Below are positions 47,840-60,999 of a stretch of DNA of 64,000 nucleotides, in pieces. The stretch's first letter is position 1. Every line of letters starts with the position of its first letter. A program made the translations under genes and the position numbers. The notes below the pieces were generated by a model. The model saw only the letters and a program-made list of their open reading frames with translations. It was not told the origin of the DNA and ran no database searches. This DNA is from Bradyrhizobium arachidis (lineage in GTDB: Bacteria > Pseudomonadota > Alphaproteobacteria > Rhizobiales > Xanthobacteraceae): the NCBI RefSeq assembly GCF_015291705.1, contig NZ_CP030050.1, positions 5,704,001-5,768,000 on the forward strand, given 5' to 3'.

Positions 47840-49348
47840 TCACTGGAGCAGTGCGGCGGCCTTCACGGCCGTCACAGCGGTGTTGTAGTTGTTGACGAGT
47901 TGCTGGACCGAGGCGGCCGACATGTCGAGCACCGGCTTCGGATAGACGCCGAACAGGATCGTCAGCGCGATCATCGGGAACAGCGTCACGCATTCGCGCA
48001 AGGTGAGATCCTTCATGCTCATCAGCGACGGCTTCACCAGCGCGCCGAACACGACCTTGCGGTAGAGCCACAGCGCGTAGGCCGCCGACAGGATGACGCC
48101 GAAGGTGGCGAAGAACGCGGTCGGGATCGAGACCTTGAAGGTGCCGAGCAGCGTCATGAACTCGCCGACGAAGCCGCTCGTGCCGGGCAGACCGACATTG
48201 GCCATGGTGAAGACCATGAAGGTCATCGCGTAGAGCGGCATCCGGTTGACGAGGCCGCCATAGGCCGCGATCTCGCGGGTGTGCATGCGGTCGTAGACGA
48301 TGCCGACGCAGAGGAACAGCGCGCCGGAGACGATGCCGTGCGAGATCATCTGGAACATGCCGCCGGCGACACCCTGCATGGTGCCGGCGAAGATGCCCAT
48401 GGTGACGAAGCCCATATGCGCGACCGAGGAGTACGCGATCAGCTTCTTCATGTCCTCCTGCATCAGCGCCACCAGCGAGGTGTAGATGATGGCGATGGCC
48501 GAGAGCGTGAAGATCAGCGGCGCGAAGTCGTGCGAGGCCAGCGGGAACATCGGCAGCGAGAAGCGCAGGAAGCCGTAGCCTCCCATCTTCAGCAGGATCG
48601 CGGCGAGGACCACCGAGCCCGCGGTCGGTGCCTCGACGTGCGCGTCGGGCAGCCAGGTGTGCACCGGCCACATCGGCATCTTCACCGCGAAGGAGGCGAA
48701 GAACGCCAGCCAGGCCCAGGTCTGCAACGACCGCGGCACGGCGGTGTGCATCAGGGTCGGAATATCAGTGGTGCCGCCGTTCCAGTACAGCGCCATGATG
48801 GCGAGCAGCATCAGGACCGAGCCGAGGAAGGTGTAGAGGAAGAACTTGAAGGAAGCGTAGACCCGGCGCGGACCGCCCCAAATGCCGATGATCAGGAACA
48901 TCGGGATCAGGCCGCCCTCGAAGAACAGGTAGAACAGCACGAGATCGAGCGCCGAGAAGGTGCCGATCATCAGCGTTTCCAGGATCAGGAACGCCATCAT
49001 GTATTCGCGGACGCGGCTCGTGATCGCCTTCCAGCTCGCGATGATGCAGAACGGCATCACGGCGGTGGTCAGGATCAGCAGCGGCAGCGAGATGCCGTCG
49101 ACGCCCATGTGGTAGGTGATGCCGGTGGCGAGCCAGCTCGCCTTCTCGACGAACTGGAAGTCGGCGCTCGAGGGATCGAAGCGCAACACCAGGATCACCG
49201 ACACCGCGAAGGTGATCAGCGTGGTCCAGAGCGCAATCCAGCGCGAGTTGCGCTTGGCCGCCTCGTCATCGCCGCGGCTGAGATAGACGATCAGCGCGCC
49301 GACCAGCGGCAGAAACGTCGTAACCGAAAGGATGGGCCAGGTTGTCAT
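47840..49348 (-). CDS. nuoM: NADH-quinone oxidoreductase subunit M
   Basis: A 502-residue membrane subunit of Complex I related to Mrp antiporters. [20 protein letters not shown] and [17 protein letters not shown] are the core motifs, and the conserved lysine and glutamate helices are present. Starts one base after the nuoL stop. Confidence 0.95.
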   Translation of the reverse strand: MTTWPILSVTTFLPLVGALIVYLSRGDDEAAKRNSRWIALWTTLITFAVSVILVLRFDPSSADFQFVEKASWLATGITYHMGVDGISLPLLILTTAVMPFCIIASWKAITSRVREYMMAFLILETLMIGTFSALDLVLFYLFFEGGLIPMFLIIGIWGGPRRVYASFKFFLYTFLGSVLMLLAIMALYWNGGTTDIPTLMHTAVPRSLQTWAWLAFFASFAVKMPMWPVHTWLPDAHVEAPTAGSVVLAAILLKMGGYGFLRFSLPMFPLASHDFAPLIFTLSAIAIIYTSLVALMQEDMKKLIAYSSVAHMGFVTMGIFAGTMQGVAGGMFQMISHGIVSGALFLCVGIVYDRMHTREIAAYGGLVNRMPLYAMTFMVFTMANVGLPGTSGFVGEFMTLLGTFKVSIPTAFFATFGVILSAAYALWLYRKVVFGALVKPSLMSMKDLTLRECVTLFPMIALTILFGVYPKPVLDMSAASVQQLVNNYNTAVTAVKAAALLQ

Positions 49349-51421
49349 TTACTGGCCTCCAAAGCCGAACATGAACCAGGTGATCAGGCCGGCGGCACCG
49401 ATCAGCATGGCGAACGCATAGTGATAGAGATAGCCGGTCTGGATCTTCACGACGTTGCGGGTGACGTCCAGCACGCGGGCGGAGACGCCGTCGGGACCGA
49501 GGCCGTCGATGATGAAGCCGTCGCCCTTCTTCCAGAGCTGGTAGCCGATCCACTTCGCCGGACGGACGAAGATGAGGTCGTAGAGCTCGTCGAAGTACCA
49601 TTTGTTGAGCAGGAACTGGTACAGCATCGGCTGCTCTGCGGCGAGCCGAACGGGGATGTAGGGCCGGCGGATGTAGAACAGGTACGAGACGAGGAAGCCC
49701 AGCACCATCATCACCGTCGGCAGGAAGGCGATGGTCTCGGGGATGTGGTGCATCTCCTCGATGATGTGCGGGTTCATCTTGACGGACTCGCGGAAGAACT
49801 CCTCGACGCCGTGACCGGCGAACAGCTCCTTGAACGGGAAGCCCGCGACGATCGAGCCGACCGCGAGCACGCCGATCGGGATCAGGATCCAGAGCGGGGC
49901 CTCATGCGCGGCTTCGTAATGATGCTCGTCATGCGGCTCGCCGTGGAAGGTCTTGAAGATCAGGCGCCAGGAGTAGAACGAGGTCAGGCCGGCGGCGACG
50001 ACCGTCATCAGGAAGCCGTACACCGCGAACGGATTGTGCGAGGCGTAGGCGGACTCGATGATCGCGTCCTTGGAGAAGTAGCCGGCGGTGAGCGGGAAGC
50101 CGGTCAGCGCCAGCGTGCCGACCACCATCACCGCGTAGGTGTAGGGGATCTTGCGCCAGAGGCCGCCCATGTTGCGGATGTCCTGCTCGTGGTGCATCGC
50201 GTAGATCACCGAGCCGGAGCCCAAGAACAACAGCGCCTTGAAGAAGGCGTGCGTGAACAGGTGGAACATGCCCACCGAATAGGCCCCTGCTCCCATCGCC
50301 ACGAACATGTAGCCGAGCTGCGAACAGGTCGAGTAGGCGACGATGCGCTTGATGTCGTTCTGGACGAGGCCGATGGTCGCCGCGAAGAACGCGGTGGTGG
50401 CGCCAAAGAACATCACCACGGCTTGCGCGGTCGGAGCGAGCTCGAACAGCGGCGACAGGCGCGCCACCATGAACACGCCGGCGGTGACCATGGTCGCGGC
50501 GTGGATCAGCGCCGACACCGGGGTCGGGCCTTCCATCGCGTCCGGCAACCAGGTGTGCAGCAGGAACTGCGCCGACTTGCCCATCGCGCCCATGAACAGC
50601 AGGAGGCAGGTCAGGGTCAGCGCATCAGCGTGCCAGCCGAGGAAGTTGATGGTCTTGCCGGTCAGGCTCGGCGCCTGGTGGAAGATCGTCTCGAAATCGG
50701 TCGAGGCGGTCAGATAGAAGATCGCGAAGATGCCGAGCGCAAAGCCGAAGTCGCCGACGCGGTTGACCACGAAGGCCTTGATCGCGGCCGCGTTCGCCGA
50801 GGGCTTCTGGTACCAGAAGCCGATCAGCAGATAGCTGGCAAGACCCACGCCTTCCCAGCCGAAGAACAGCTGGACCAAATTGTCCGCCGTCACCAGCATC
50901 AGCATGGCGAAGGTGAACAGCGAGAGATAGCCGAAGAAGCGCGGCCGGTACGGGTCCTCGTCCATGTAGCCGATGGAATAGAGGTGCACGAGCGAGGACA
51001 CGGTCGTCACCACCACCAGCATCACCGCCGTGAGGGTGTCGACACGGAGCGTCCACCAGACCTGGAGGTCGCCGGAGAAGATAAAGGGCAGCAGCTGGAT
51101 CCGGCCGTCGTGGTGCATGAAGCCGACATCGACCAGCGTCATCCAGGACAGCGCGGCCGCGACGAACAACAGTCCGGTGGTGATCAGCTCGGCAGCGCGC
51201 GAGCCCGCCGCCGCCGGCTCAACCGGGCCGTGGTCGTCGTGAGCGTGATCGTCGTGACCATGGTCGTCATGAGCAGCCGACGCATGCGCGTCGCCATGGC
51301 CGTGATCGCCGTGATGCTCGACCTCGTCACCCGAGGGGTTGCGGGCATGCGCGCCGACCAGGGAGATGAGCCCGGCCAGAATGGCGCCCAGCAGGGGCAG
51401 GAAAACGATTGCCTGAACCAT
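49349..51421 (-). CDS. nuoL: NADH-quinone oxidoreductase subunit L (histidine-rich loop)
   Basis: A 690-residue membrane subunit with the lateral helix and antiporter core. The motif [20 protein letters not shown] is diagnostic. An unusual His/Asp-rich stretch lies early (residues about 35-64, 11 histidines), after the first membrane helix. It is longer than the roughly 610-residue E. coli subunit, partly because of this insertion. Confidence 0.95.
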   Translation of the reverse strand: MVQAIVFLPLLGAILAGLISLVGAHARNPSGDEVEHHGDHGHGDAHASAAHDDHGHDDHAHDDHGPVEPAAAGSRAAELITTGLLFVAAALSWMTLVDVGFMHHDGRIQLLPFIFSGDLQVWWTLRVDTLTAVMLVVVTTVSSLVHLYSIGYMDEDPYRPRFFGYLSLFTFAMLMLVTADNLVQLFFGWEGVGLASYLLIGFWYQKPSANAAAIKAFVVNRVGDFGFALGIFAIFYLTASTDFETIFHQAPSLTGKTINFLGWHADALTLTCLLLFMGAMGKSAQFLLHTWLPDAMEGPTPVSALIHAATMVTAGVFMVARLSPLFELAPTAQAVVMFFGATTAFFAATIGLVQNDIKRIVAYSTCSQLGYMFVAMGAGAYSVGMFHLFTHAFFKALLFLGSGSVIYAMHHEQDIRNMGGLWRKIPYTYAVMVVGTLALTGFPLTAGYFSKDAIIESAYASHNPFAVYGFLMTVVAAGLTSFYSWRLIFKTFHGEPHDEHHYEAAHEAPLWILIPIGVLAVGSIVAGFPFKELFAGHGVEEFFRESVKMNPHIIEEMHHIPETIAFLPTVMMVLGFLVSYLFYIRRPYIPVRLAAEQPMLYQFLLNKWYFDELYDLIFVRPAKWIGYQLWKKGDGFIIDGLGPDGVSARVLDVTRNVVKIQTGYLYHYAFAMLIGAAGLITWFMFGFGGQ

Positions 51422-51429
51422 TTGAGAGC

Positions 51430-51738
51430 TCAGCCCTTCATCAGATTGACGTCCTCAACCGCGATCGAGCCGCGGTTGCGGAAATAGACCACCAGGATGG
51501 CGAGACCGATCGCGGCTTCCGCCGCGGCCACAGTCAAGACCAGAAGCGCGAAGACCTGGCCGACGATGTCGCCGAGGAAGGTCGAGAACGCCACGAGGTT
51601 GATGTTGACCGAGAGCAGGATCAGCTCGATCGACATCAGGATGACGATGATGTTCTTGCGGTTCAGGAAGATGCCGAGGATCCCGAGCGTGAACAGGATC
51701 GCGCCGACGGCAAGATAGTGTCCGAGCCCGATCGTCAT
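51430..51738 (-). CDS. nuoK: NADH-quinone oxidoreductase subunit K
   Basis: A 102-residue subunit with three membrane helices ([37 protein letters not shown]). The two conserved Glu residues used in proton transfer lie in MSIELILLS and [14 protein letters not shown]. The ATG at 51738 overlaps the nuoJ stop as ATGA. Confidence 0.95.
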   Translation of the reverse strand: MTIGLGHYLAVGAILFTLGILGIFLNRKNIIVILMSIELILLSVNINLVAFSTFLGDIVGQVFALLVLTVAAAEAAIGLAILVVYFRNRGSIAVEDVNLMKG

Positions 51739-52373
51739 TTCACCCACTCCGCCGCATCGGCGTCCGAGAGCCCCTGCCCCGATGCCACCTTGCGCATCGC
51801 CATCGCCATTTCGGGCGTGCGTGCGTTCTGAACGTTGATGTCCTGCCGCTTCACGCTCGCCTTGTGGCGCAGCGTCAGCACGATGGCGCCGATCATGGCG
51901 ACCAGCAGCACCATGCCCGCGAGCTGGAAATAGTGGATGTACTTGGTATAGAGCACGAGCCCGAGCGCCTCGGTGTTGGAGACGTTGGTCGGGATCGCCG
52001 CCGTGATCGTCTTGGAGACGCCGGGGTTGATGACCCAGAAGCCGACGGTGAGCAGCAGCTCGAACAGGAAGATGCCGCCGATCACGAGGCCGACCGGCAG
52101 GTACTGGATGAAGCCTTCGCGCAGCTCGAGGAAGTCGACGTCGAGCATCATGATGACGAACAGGAACAGCACCGCGACGGCGCCGACATAGACGACGATC
52201 AGGATCATCGCGAGGAATTCGGCGCCCATCAGCACGAACAGGCCGGAGGCGTTGACGAAGGCCAGGATCAGGTACAGCACGGAGTGCACGGGATTGCGCG
52301 AGACAATCACCATCACCGCCGAGGCGACGCAGACGCCGGCGAACAGATAGAAGAACAGCGCGGGAAGGATCAT
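51735..52373 (-). CDS. nuoJ: NADH-quinone oxidoreductase subunit J
   Basis: A 212-residue membrane subunit with about five helices ([20 protein letters not shown] holds the pi-bulge helix TM3). The C-terminal hydrophilic tail is longer than in E. coli, as in other alphaproteobacteria. Ten bases after nuoI. Confidence 0.94.
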   Translation of the reverse strand: MILPALFFYLFAGVCVASAVMVIVSRNPVHSVLYLILAFVNASGLFVLMGAEFLAMILIVVYVGAVAVLFLFVIMMLDVDFLELREGFIQYLPVGLVIGGIFLFELLLTVGFWVINPGVSKTITAAIPTNVSNTEALGLVLYTKYIHYFQLAGMVLLVAMIGAIVLTLRHKASVKRQDINVQNARTPEMAMAMRKVASGQGLSDADAAEWVK

Positions 52374-52382
52374 GCCCTCACC

Positions 52383-52877
52383 TCACCGGTACGGCGCGTC
52401 GAGCTCGATCGCTTTCGCGATCTCGCGTTCCCAGCGGTCGCCGTTGGCGAGCAGCTTGGCCTTGTCATAGAACAGTTCCTCGCGGGTCTCGGTCGCGAAC
52501 TCGAAGTTCGGACCTTCGACGATGGCGTCGACCGGACAGGCCTCCTGGCAGAGGCCGCAATAGATGCACTTCACCATGTCGATGTCGTAGCGCACGGTGC
52601 GGCGGGTGCCGTCGTTGCGGCGCGGCCCGGCCTCGATGGTGATGGCCTGGGCAGGGCAGACCGCTTCGCACAGCTTGCAGGCGATGCAGCGCTCTTCGCC
52701 GTTCGGATAGCGGCGCAGCGCATGCTCACCGCGGAAGCGCGGCGAGATCGGCCCCTTCTCGAACGGATAGTTCAGCGTCGGCTTCGGCTGGAAGAAATAG
52801 CGCATGGCGAGGAAGAACGCCGAGACGAATTCCGACAGCAGAAGCGAGCGTGCAGTGGCGTTGATGTTGATACCCAT
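52383..52877 (-). CDS. nuoI: NADH-quinone oxidoreductase subunit I
   Basis: A 164-residue ferredoxin-like subunit with two 4Fe-4S clusters: [16 protein letters not shown] and [16 protein letters not shown]. It passes electrons in the peripheral arm toward cluster N2. The ATG at 52877 gives the standard N-terminus [13 protein letters not shown]. Confidence 0.95.
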   Translation of the reverse strand: MGININATARSLLLSEFVSAFFLAMRYFFQPKPTLNYPFEKGPISPRFRGEHALRRYPNGEERCIACKLCEAVCPAQAITIEAGPRRNDGTRRTVRYDIDMVKCIYCGLCQEACPVDAIVEGPNFEFATETREELFYDKAKLLANGDRWEREIAKAIELDAPYR

Positions 52878-52887
52878 GGCGGGGCCC

Positions 52888-53955
52888 TCACTTCGGCGCG
52901 ATGCCGGCGAAGTGCAGCACACCGGCCACCACGATCACCATCGCCAGCGAGATCGGCAGGAACACCTTCCAGCCGAGACGCATCAGTTGATCGTAGCGGT
53001 AGCGCGGCACGATCGCCTTCGCCATCGCGAACAGGAAGAACATGAAGAACAGTTTCAGCGCGAACCAGATGATCCCCGGCACCCAGTTGAAGGGCGGCAG
53101 GTCGACCGGCGGCAGCCAGCCTCCGAGGAACAGGATGGTCGCCATCGCGCACATCGTGACGATCGCGACGTACTCGCCGAGCATGAACAGCAGGTACGGC
53201 GTCGAGCCGTATTCGACCATGAAGCCGGCGACGAGCTCGGATTCCGCCTCGACGAGGTCGAAGGGCGGACGGTTGGTTTCCGCCAGCGCCGAGACGTAGA
53301 ACACCACGAACATCGGGAACAGCGGCCAGACGTACCAGTTCAGGATGGTGAGTTGCGGCAGCCCGATCAGGCTGGCAAGGCCGCGGGCGTGCTGGGCCTC
53401 GACCACGGCCGAGAGGTTCAGCGTGCCGGCGCAGAGCAGCACCGTGATGATGACGAAGCCGATCGAGACTTCATAGGACACCATCTGCGCCGCCGAGCGC
53501 AGCGCGGCGAGGAACGGATATTTCGAGTTCGACGACCACCCGGCCATGATGATGCCGTAGATCGACAGCGACGAGATCGCGAAGATGAAGAGGATGCCGA
53601 CATTGATGTCGGAGATCACCCAGCCGAGATTGGTCGGGATCACCGCCCAGGCCGCGAGCGCGAGCACGCACGACACCAGCGGCGCCAGCAGGAACACGCC
53701 CTTGTTGGCGCCGGCCGGGATGATCGGCTCCTTCAGCACGAACTTCAGAAGGTCCGCGAAGGATTGCAGCAGGCCCCAGGGGCCGACCACGTTCGGGCCG
53801 CGGCGGATCTGCACCGCCGCCCAGATCTTGCGGTCGGCGAGCAGGATGTAGGCGATCGCGACCAGGAGGACGACGAGCACCAGCACGCTCTCCGCGACCA
53901 TGATGATCAGCGGCCAGAGGAAACCGGTCCAGAATGCGCTTTCAAAGAATTCCAT
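52888..53955 (-). CDS. nuoH: NADH-quinone oxidoreductase subunit H
   Basis: A 355-residue membrane subunit at the quinone site. Motifs [19 protein letters not shown] and [20 protein letters not shown] are diagnostic. Eight or nine membrane helices. Located between nuoG and nuoI. Confidence 0.95.
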   Translation of the reverse strand: MEFFESAFWTGFLWPLIIMVAESVLVLVVLLVAIAYILLADRKIWAAVQIRRGPNVVGPWGLLQSFADLLKFVLKEPIIPAGANKGVFLLAPLVSCVLALAAWAVIPTNLGWVISDINVGILFIFAISSLSIYGIIMAGWSSNSKYPFLAALRSAAQMVSYEVSIGFVIITVLLCAGTLNLSAVVEAQHARGLASLIGLPQLTILNWYVWPLFPMFVVFYVSALAETNRPPFDLVEAESELVAGFMVEYGSTPYLLFMLGEYVAIVTMCAMATILFLGGWLPPVDLPPFNWVPGIIWFALKLFFMFFLFAMAKAIVPRYRYDQLMRLGWKVFLPISLAMVIVVAGVLHFAGIAPK

Positions 53956-53965
53956 CAGATCACGC

Positions 53966-56041
53966 TCACTCCGCTGCGGTCAGCATCTGCCCGGAGGCAA
54001 GCCGCGAGCATTCCGCCATCACGGCGGACGCACGCGCGATTGGGTTGGTCAAATAGAAGTCCTCGATCGCCGCCTTGAACGGCGCCTTCTCGGGCGAGCC
54101 GCCCTTCCCCGCCAGCTTCTTGATCTGGTCGGCGGAGCCGGCCTCGATCTGGTCGAGCCGGATCAGATGCGGCACCGCCTTGAAGATCGCCTGGCGCAGC
54201 GCCGGCAACGAGTCGTAGCCGAGCTTCTTGCCGAGCGCTTCCGACAGAGCACGGATAATCGCCCAGTCCTCGCGGGCTTCGCCCGGCGGGAACGCGGCGC
54301 GGCCGGTCATCTGCACGCGGCCTTCGGTGTTGACGTAGATCGCGGACTTCTCGGTATAGGCGGCGGCCGGCAGGATCACGTCGGCGCGGTGCGCGCCGCG
54401 ATCGCCGTGGGTGCCGATATAGACGACGAAGGTGCTATCAGGCGCCTTGATCTCGTCGGCCCCGAGCAGGAACAGCAAGTCCAGCGTGCCGAACGTCGTC
54501 ATCTGCGCGGCGTTCAGGCCCCCGGCCGAGGCGGTGAAGCCGATATCGAGCGCGCCGACGCGCGAAGCGGTCTCGTGCAGCACGCCAAAGCCGTTCCAGC
54601 CGTCCTTCACCGCGCCGACGTCGAGCGCGAGCTTGGCGGCGGCGGCCAGAATGGCGGCGCCGTCGTGGCGCGAGGCCGCGCCCGCGCCGACCAGGATGAT
54701 CGGGTTCTTGGCGTTCTTGAGCACGTCCATGAAGGAATGCCTGCCCGCCGCGAGCTCACCGAGCGTGTCGGTGCCCGCGCCGAGATGGTCATAGTCATAG
54801 GTGAGATCGGCCTTGGCACCGATCACGCCGACCTTGAAGCCGCCGGCGCGCCAGCGCTTGCGGATGCGGGCGTTGAATACCGCCGCCTCTTTGCGCGGAT
54901 TGGCGCCGATGATCAGCAGCGCATCGGCGTGCTCGACGCCGGCGAGCGTCGGATTGAAGATGTACGAGCCGCGGCCGAGCGCGGGATCGAAGGCGTCGCC
55001 GCCCTGCACCGCCAGATTGCTCGAGCCGAACTTGGCGAGCAGGTCCTTGAGCGCAAACATCTCCTCGACGCCGGCGAGATCGCCGGCGATCGTGCCGATG
55101 CGCTTGCCGTCGGTGCGGCCCGCCTTGGAGGCGATCGCGGCGAAGGCTTCCTGCCAGCTCGCCGCGCGCAGCTTGCCGGCCTCGCGGATATAGGGCCGGT
55201 CGAGGCGCTGGGTGCGCAGGCCGTCGACGATGTGGCGGGTCTTGTCGGAGATCCACTCCTCGTTCACGGCCTCGTTGATGCGCGGCAGCACGCGCATCAC
55301 CTCGCGGCCGCGGGTATCGACGCGGATCGCAGAGCCGAGGCCGTCCATGACATCGATCGACTGGGTCTTGCCGAGCTCCCACGGGCGCGCCGCGAAGGCA
55401 TAGGGCTTCGAGGTCAGCGCACCGACCGGGCAGATGTCGACGAGATTGCCCTGCAATTCCGACGTCAGCGCGTGCTCGAGATAGGTCGTGATCTCCATGT
55501 CCTCGCCGCGGCCAGTGGCGCCCATTTCGGGCGCGCCGGCGACTTCCGCCGAGAAGCGGACGCAGCGCGTGCACTGGATGCAGCGGTTCATCGAGGTCTT
55601 GACCAGCGCGCCGAGGTACTTGTCCTCGACCGCGCGCTTGTTCTCGGCGAAGCGGCTGGTGTCGACACCATAGCCCATCGCCTGGTCCTGAAGATCGCAC
55701 TCGCCGCCCTGGTCGCAGATCGGGCAGTCCAGCGGATGGTTGATGAGAAGGAATTCCATCACGCCTTCGCGTGCCTTCTTCACCATCGGCGAACGCGTGG
55801 AAATCTCCGGCGGCTCGCCCTTGGGACCCGGACGGCAGTCGCGCACGCCCCAGGCGCAGCTCGCGACCGGCTTCGGGCCGCCCTTCACCTCGACGAGGCA
55901 CATCCGGCAATTGCCGGCGATCGACAGCCGCTCGTGATAGCAGAAGCGCGGAATCTCGGCGCCGGCCGCTTCGCACGCCTGAAGCAGCGTGTACTCGGCG
56001 GGGACATCGATCTCTTTGCCGTCGATGATGAGCTTGGTCAT
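53966..56041 (-). CDS. nuoG: NADH-quinone oxidoreductase subunit G
   Basis: A 691-residue Fe-S subunit. The N-terminal 2Fe-2S ligands lie in [17 protein letters not shown]; then [18 protein letters not shown] and [16 protein letters not shown] give further clusters; the rest is a molybdopterin-oxidoreductase-like domain without cofactor. It follows nuoF by five bases. Confidence 0.95.
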   Translation of the reverse strand: MTKLIIDGKEIDVPAEYTLLQACEAAGAEIPRFCYHERLSIAGNCRMCLVEVKGGPKPVASCAWGVRDCRPGPKGEPPEISTRSPMVKKAREGVMEFLLINHPLDCPICDQGGECDLQDQAMGYGVDTSRFAENKRAVEDKYLGALVKTSMNRCIQCTRCVRFSAEVAGAPEMGATGRGEDMEITTYLEHALTSELQGNLVDICPVGALTSKPYAFAARPWELGKTQSIDVMDGLGSAIRVDTRGREVMRVLPRINEAVNEEWISDKTRHIVDGLRTQRLDRPYIREAGKLRAASWQEAFAAIASKAGRTDGKRIGTIAGDLAGVEEMFALKDLLAKFGSSNLAVQGGDAFDPALGRGSYIFNPTLAGVEHADALLIIGANPRKEAAVFNARIRKRWRAGGFKVGVIGAKADLTYDYDHLGAGTDTLGELAAGRHSFMDVLKNAKNPIILVGAGAASRHDGAAILAAAAKLALDVGAVKDGWNGFGVLHETASRVGALDIGFTASAGGLNAAQMTTFGTLDLLFLLGADEIKAPDSTFVVYIGTHGDRGAHRADVILPAAAYTEKSAIYVNTEGRVQMTGRAAFPPGEAREDWAIIRALSEALGKKLGYDSLPALRQAIFKAVPHLIRLDQIEAGSADQIKKLAGKGGSPEKAPFKAAIEDFYLTNPIARASAVMAECSRLASGQMLTAAE

Positions 56042-56046
56042 GTCTC

Positions 56047-57372
<1,326 letters not shown>

Positions 57373-57387
57373 TTCAGTGCTTTCCGA

Positions 57388-57552
57388 TCAACGGTTGGCT
57401 TGCTTGTAGGCAAGCCCGGCGGCGCAGACGCCAAACGTCAGCGCCCAGAGCAGGCTGGATTCCAGCGACGCGTTCAGGCTGAAGCGTTGCAGGAGAAAGA
57501 TGAAGGCGGCCGCCACGGCGGCATGCATTGCGATGAAGCCCCACTTCTTCAT
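57388..57552 (-). CDS. small membrane protein between nuoE and nuoF
   Basis: A 54-residue protein with two hydrophobic helices (FIAMHAAVAAAFIFLLQRF and SSLLWALTFGVCAAGLAY). The ATG at 57552 is preceded by GGGGAG with seven-base spacing. Small proteins at this spot are seen in some alphaproteobacterial nuo operons; no domain known to me. It could be an accessory subunit or an assembly helper. Confidence 0.6.
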   Translation of the reverse strand: MKKWGFIAMHAAVAAAFIFLLQRFSLNASLESSLLWALTFGVCAAGLAYKQANR

Positions 57553-57593
57553 GGCACCGCTCCCCTCCACCGAAGGCTGCGAGAGACCACGCA

Positions 57594-58205
57594 TCAGGTG
57601 ATCTCCTTCAACGTGGTCGGCCCGGTGATCGGCGCCGAGAACTGGCGGCCGTTCTGCGGGCCGGGCTTGGGCGGATTGCCCGACGCGAAGCCGTCGAGCA
57701 CCTTGCCGAAGCTTTCCTTGGTCAGGTCCTCATAAGTATCCTTGCCGATCAGCACCATCGGCGCGTTCACGCAGGCGCCCAGGCACTCGACCTCTTCCCA
57801 GCTGAAATTGCCGTCCTTGGAGAGGTGGAAGGGCTCGTGATGGATGCGGTGCTCGCAGACGTGGATCAGATCCTCGGCGCCGCGCAGCCGGCACGGCGTG
57901 GTGCCGCAGACCTGGACGTGGGCCTTCTTGCCGACCGGGGCGAGCTGGAACATCGTGTAGAAGGTCGCGACTTCCAGCACGCGGATATAGGGCATGTCGA
58001 GCAGGTCGGCGACCGCGCGGATCGCGGCTTCCGACACCCAGCCTTCGTGCTGCTCCTGGACGCGCCAGAGGATCGCGATCACTGCAGAAGCCTGTCGGCC
58101 GGCCGGATATTTCGCGATCTGCTGCTTGGCGAATGCGAGGTTCTCCTCCGTGAACGCAAAGCTCGCGGGCTGGACTTCCTTCGGTGCTAATCGGCGAACG
58201 GACAT
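57594..58205 (-). CDS. nuoE: NADH-quinone oxidoreductase subunit E
   Basis: A 203-residue thioredoxin-like 2Fe-2S subunit. Cluster ligands lie in [16 protein letters not shown] and [18 protein letters not shown]. It has a Pro/Gly-rich C-terminal extension. The upstream neighbour is the FkbM gene, not nuoD. Confidence 0.95.
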   Translation of the reverse strand: MSVRRLAPKEVQPASFAFTEENLAFAKQQIAKYPAGRQASAVIAILWRVQEQHEGWVSEAAIRAVADLLDMPYIRVLEVATFYTMFQLAPVGKKAHVQVCGTTPCRLRGAEDLIHVCEHRIHHEPFHLSKDGNFSWEEVECLGACVNAPMVLIGKDTYEDLTKESFGKVLDGFASGNPPKPGPQNGRQFSAPITGPTTLKEIT

Positions 58206-58215
58206 CTCTTATCTC

Positions 58216-59178
58216 TCACTGCATACGGCGCGCGGTCTTGGCATTCAGGGTATCAATCCTGTCCTGCCAGAACGCGCTTGCGGTGCCGAAAACGTTGTAG
58301 CCGACGTGGGTCGAGACCTTGATGCGGTCGAGGATCGACAGCTCGGTCACGGTCTCCAGACGGTTGCTGCGCGGATCGAACACGATCAGCTTCAGCGGGG
58401 TCTGTTCGAGGATGTAGCGCGACACCGCATGCGAGCGGTCGCTGCCGTGCTCCTCGCACATGATGACGCTGTCGGCCTCAAGCAGCCGGGCGCCACCCTT
58501 GATCGCCTCGATCTCGACGCCCTCGACGTCGAGCTTGATCAGGTATTTGCCGGTGCTTGCGACCTTGCCGTCGTCGATCAGATTGTCGAGCGCGAGGACA
58601 GGCACTTCCTCGCCGCCATCAGACGGATCGCCGGCGATGCTGAAGGCTTCGTGCTTGGTGCCTGACAGACGCGCGGTGCCGCGCGTGGCGCCGATCGCGC
58701 ACTTCATGGTTTCGAAGCGACCACCGTTGACGCGGGCATTGTTGGCGAGTTTCGGATAGTTCTGGCCCGACGGCTCGATCGCGATCGCCTTGTGCGAACC
58801 GAACGGCTTGCTCGACACCAGCACCGACCAGTAGCCGTAGTTCGCGCCGCAATCGAGCAGCGTGTAGTCGACGTCGACGCTATCGGCGAACAGCAGCTCG
58901 AGCTCGTCCTCGTAATTGTACGAGCGGTTGAGCAGCTTGCTCCAATAGCCATCGCCGTAGGGAAACTCGAACACGGCGTCGGGATTGAGCCTGATCGCGA
59001 TGTTGCGCTCCGGCAGCGTCTTTCGCAGCAGGTTGGCGCAGGCGATGTAGCCCATGTGCGAGAAGTGCGAGGAGATCTTCGATCCCGTCACCAGCGCCAA
59101 GGCAGCCGTCCGCTCCCACAGGTTGGCCCCTTCAAGGGCCCCCGAGGCTCGGTCAAACTGGATTGGCGCCTGCCCCAT
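58216..59178 (-). CDS. FkbM-family SAM methyltransferase inside the nuo operon
   Basis: A 320-residue protein with a class I methyltransferase fold. Motif I is LLDCGANYGYWSVLVSSKPF, followed by AIAIEPSGQNYPKLANNARV and the FkbM signature LIKLDVEGVEIEAIKGGARL. The family methylates hydroxyls on sugars or lipids. The ATG at 59178 shares its A with the nuoD stop (TGATG), so it is translationally coupled to nuoD. It ends ten bases before nuoE. Target unknown. Confidence 0.8.
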   Translation of the reverse strand: MGQAPIQFDRASGALEGANLWERTAALALVTGSKISSHFSHMGYIACANLLRKTLPERNIAIRLNPDAVFEFPYGDGYWSKLLNRSYNYEDELELLFADSVDVDYTLLDCGANYGYWSVLVSSKPFGSHKAIAIEPSGQNYPKLANNARVNGGRFETMKCAIGATRGTARLSGTKHEAFSIAGDPSDGGEEVPVLALDNLIDDGKVASTGKYLIKLDVEGVEIEAIKGGARLLEADSVIMCEEHGSDRSHAVSRYILEQTPLKLIVFDPRSNRLETVTELSILDRIKVSTHVGYNVFGTASAFWQDRIDTLNAKTARRMQ

Positions 59179-60374
59179 CACCGATCGACCTCTCCGAACA
59201 CGATGTCGAGCGAGCCGAGAATCGCCGAGACGTCGGCGAGCAGGTGGCCGCGGCAGATGTGGTCCATGGCCTGCAGATGGGCAAAGCCCGGCGCGCGGAT
59301 CTTGCACTTGTAGGGCTTGTTGGTTCCGTCGGAGACGAGATAAACGCCGAACTCACCCTTGGGCGCTTCGACGGCGGCATAGACTTCGCCGGCCGGCACG
59401 TGAACGCCCTCGGTGTAGAGCTTGAAGTGGTGGATCAGCGCTTCCATCGAGCGCTTCATCTCGCCGCGGCGCGGCGGCGCGACCTTGTTGTCGGCGACGA
59501 CGACGGGGCCCTTGCCATCCGGCGCGTTCAGCTTCTGGATGCACTGCCTCATGATGCGCACGGACTGGCGCATCTCTTCCATGCGGATCAGGTAGCGGTC
59601 GTAGCAGTCGCCGTTCTTGCCGATCGGAATGTCGAAATCCATCTCGGCGTAGCACTCATAGGGTTGCGACTTGCGCAGGTCCCAGGCCGCGCCCGAGCCG
59701 CGCACCATCACGCCCGAGAAACCCCACTCCCAGGCTTCCTTCAGCGGCACCACGCCGATATCGACGTTGCGCTGCTTGAAGATGCGGTTGGCGGTGAGCA
59801 GGCGATCGAGGTCGTCGACGACCTTCAGGAACGGATCGCACCACGCCTCGATGTCGTCGACCAGCTTCTGCGGCAGGTCCTGATGCACGCCGCCGACGCG
59901 GAAGAAGGCTGCGTGCATGCGGCTGCCGGAGGCGCGCTCGTAGAATACCATCAGCTTCTCGCGCTCTTCGAAGCCCCACAGCGGCGGGGTCAGCGCGCCG
60001 ACGTCCATCGCCTGCGTGGTGACATTGAGAAGGTGAGAGAGAATGCGGCCGATCTCGCAATAGAGCACGCGGATCAGCTGGCCGCGGCGCGGCACCTCGA
60101 TGCCGAGCAGCTTTTCGGCGGCGAGGCAGAAGGCGTGCTCCTGGTTCATCGGCGCGACGTAATCGAGGCGATCGAAATACGGGATCGCCTGGAGATAGGT
60201 CTTCTGCTCGATCAGCTTCTCGGTACCGCGGTGAAGCAGGCCGATATGGGGATCGACGCGGGCGACGATTTCGCCGTCAAGCTCCAGCACCAGACGCAAC
60301 ACACCGTGCGCCGCCGGATGCTGCGGTCCAAAGTTGATCGTAAAATTGCGAAGCTGTTCAGGTTGCTCGTTCAT
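59178..60374 (-). CDS. nuoD: NADH-quinone oxidoreductase subunit D
   Basis: A 398-residue 49-kDa subunit at the quinone site. [20 protein letters not shown] and [20 protein letters not shown] are diagnostic, with the His and Tyr residues used in quinone binding in the GPQHPAAHG loop and MRQSV region. C-terminus [14 protein letters not shown]. Follows nuoC by two bases. Confidence 0.95.
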   Translation of the reverse strand: MNEQPEQLRNFTINFGPQHPAAHGVLRLVLELDGEIVARVDPHIGLLHRGTEKLIEQKTYLQAIPYFDRLDYVAPMNQEHAFCLAAEKLLGIEVPRRGQLIRVLYCEIGRILSHLLNVTTQAMDVGALTPPLWGFEEREKLMVFYERASGSRMHAAFFRVGGVHQDLPQKLVDDIEAWCDPFLKVVDDLDRLLTANRIFKQRNVDIGVVPLKEAWEWGFSGVMVRGSGAAWDLRKSQPYECYAEMDFDIPIGKNGDCYDRYLIRMEEMRQSVRIMRQCIQKLNAPDGKGPVVVADNKVAPPRRGEMKRSMEALIHHFKLYTEGVHVPAGEVYAAVEAPKGEFGVYLVSDGTNKPYKCKIRAPGFAHLQAMDHICRGHLLADVSAILGSLDIVFGEVDR

Positions 60375-60376
60375 GA

Positions 60377-60988
60377 TCAGGCCTTCGGTCCTGCCTTCTC
60401 GTCACCGGGAAGCGGATAGTCCGCCCCTTCCCATGGCGAGAGGAAATCGAACTTGCGGAATTCCTGGTTGAGCCGGACCGGCTCGTACACCACCCGCTTC
60501 TCCTGGTCGTCGTAGCGAACCTCGACGAAGCCGGTGAGCGGGAAATCCTTGCGCAGCGGATGGCCCTCGAAACCGTAATCGGTAAGCAGGCGGCGCATGT
60601 CGGGATGGCCGACGAAGAACACGCCGTAGAGATCGTAGGCCTCGCGCTCGAACCAGTCGGCGCCGGGGAATTCGTCGATCAGCGACGGAACCTGCGTGGT
60701 CTCGTCGGCGGCGACGCGGAGCCGGATCCGCGTGTTCAGGGTCGGTGACAGGAAGTGATAGATCACGTCGAAGCGCTTTTCGCGCGAGGGATAGTCGACC
60801 GCCGTGATGTCGGTGATGTTGACGAAACGGCAGCTCGGATCGTGGCGGAGGTGCTTGACCACCTCGACGATCTTGCTGGCCTCGACATCAACCGTGAGCT
60901 GGTTGAAGGCCACCGTGTGACCGGTGGCGGCGCCCGGAAGCGCGCTAACGATCGTTTGCCCAAGGGCGTCGAGCTTGCCGTCGTCCAT
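60377..60988 (-). CDS. nuoC: NADH-quinone oxidoreductase subunit C
   Basis: A 203-residue 30-kDa subunit with the signature [20 protein letters not shown] and the segment [19 protein letters not shown]. It is separate from nuoD, as in alphaproteobacteria, rather than fused. Confidence 0.95.
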   Translation of the reverse strand: MDDGKLDALGQTIVSALPGAATGHTVAFNQLTVDVEASKIVEVVKHLRHDPSCRFVNITDITAVDYPSREKRFDVIYHFLSPTLNTRIRLRVAADETTQVPSLIDEFPGADWFEREAYDLYGVFFVGHPDMRRLLTDYGFEGHPLRKDFPLTGFVEVRYDDQEKRVVYEPVRLNQEFRKFDFLSPWEGADYPLPGDEKAGPKA

Positions 60989-60999
60989 GACGTAAAACC

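Noticed and set aside
47900..51487. Plus-strand open frame of 1195 codons
   Set aside because: It is antisense to nuoM and nuoL, is rich in His, Arg and Glu in a way typical of the complement of high-GC membrane-protein genes, and has no recognisable domain.
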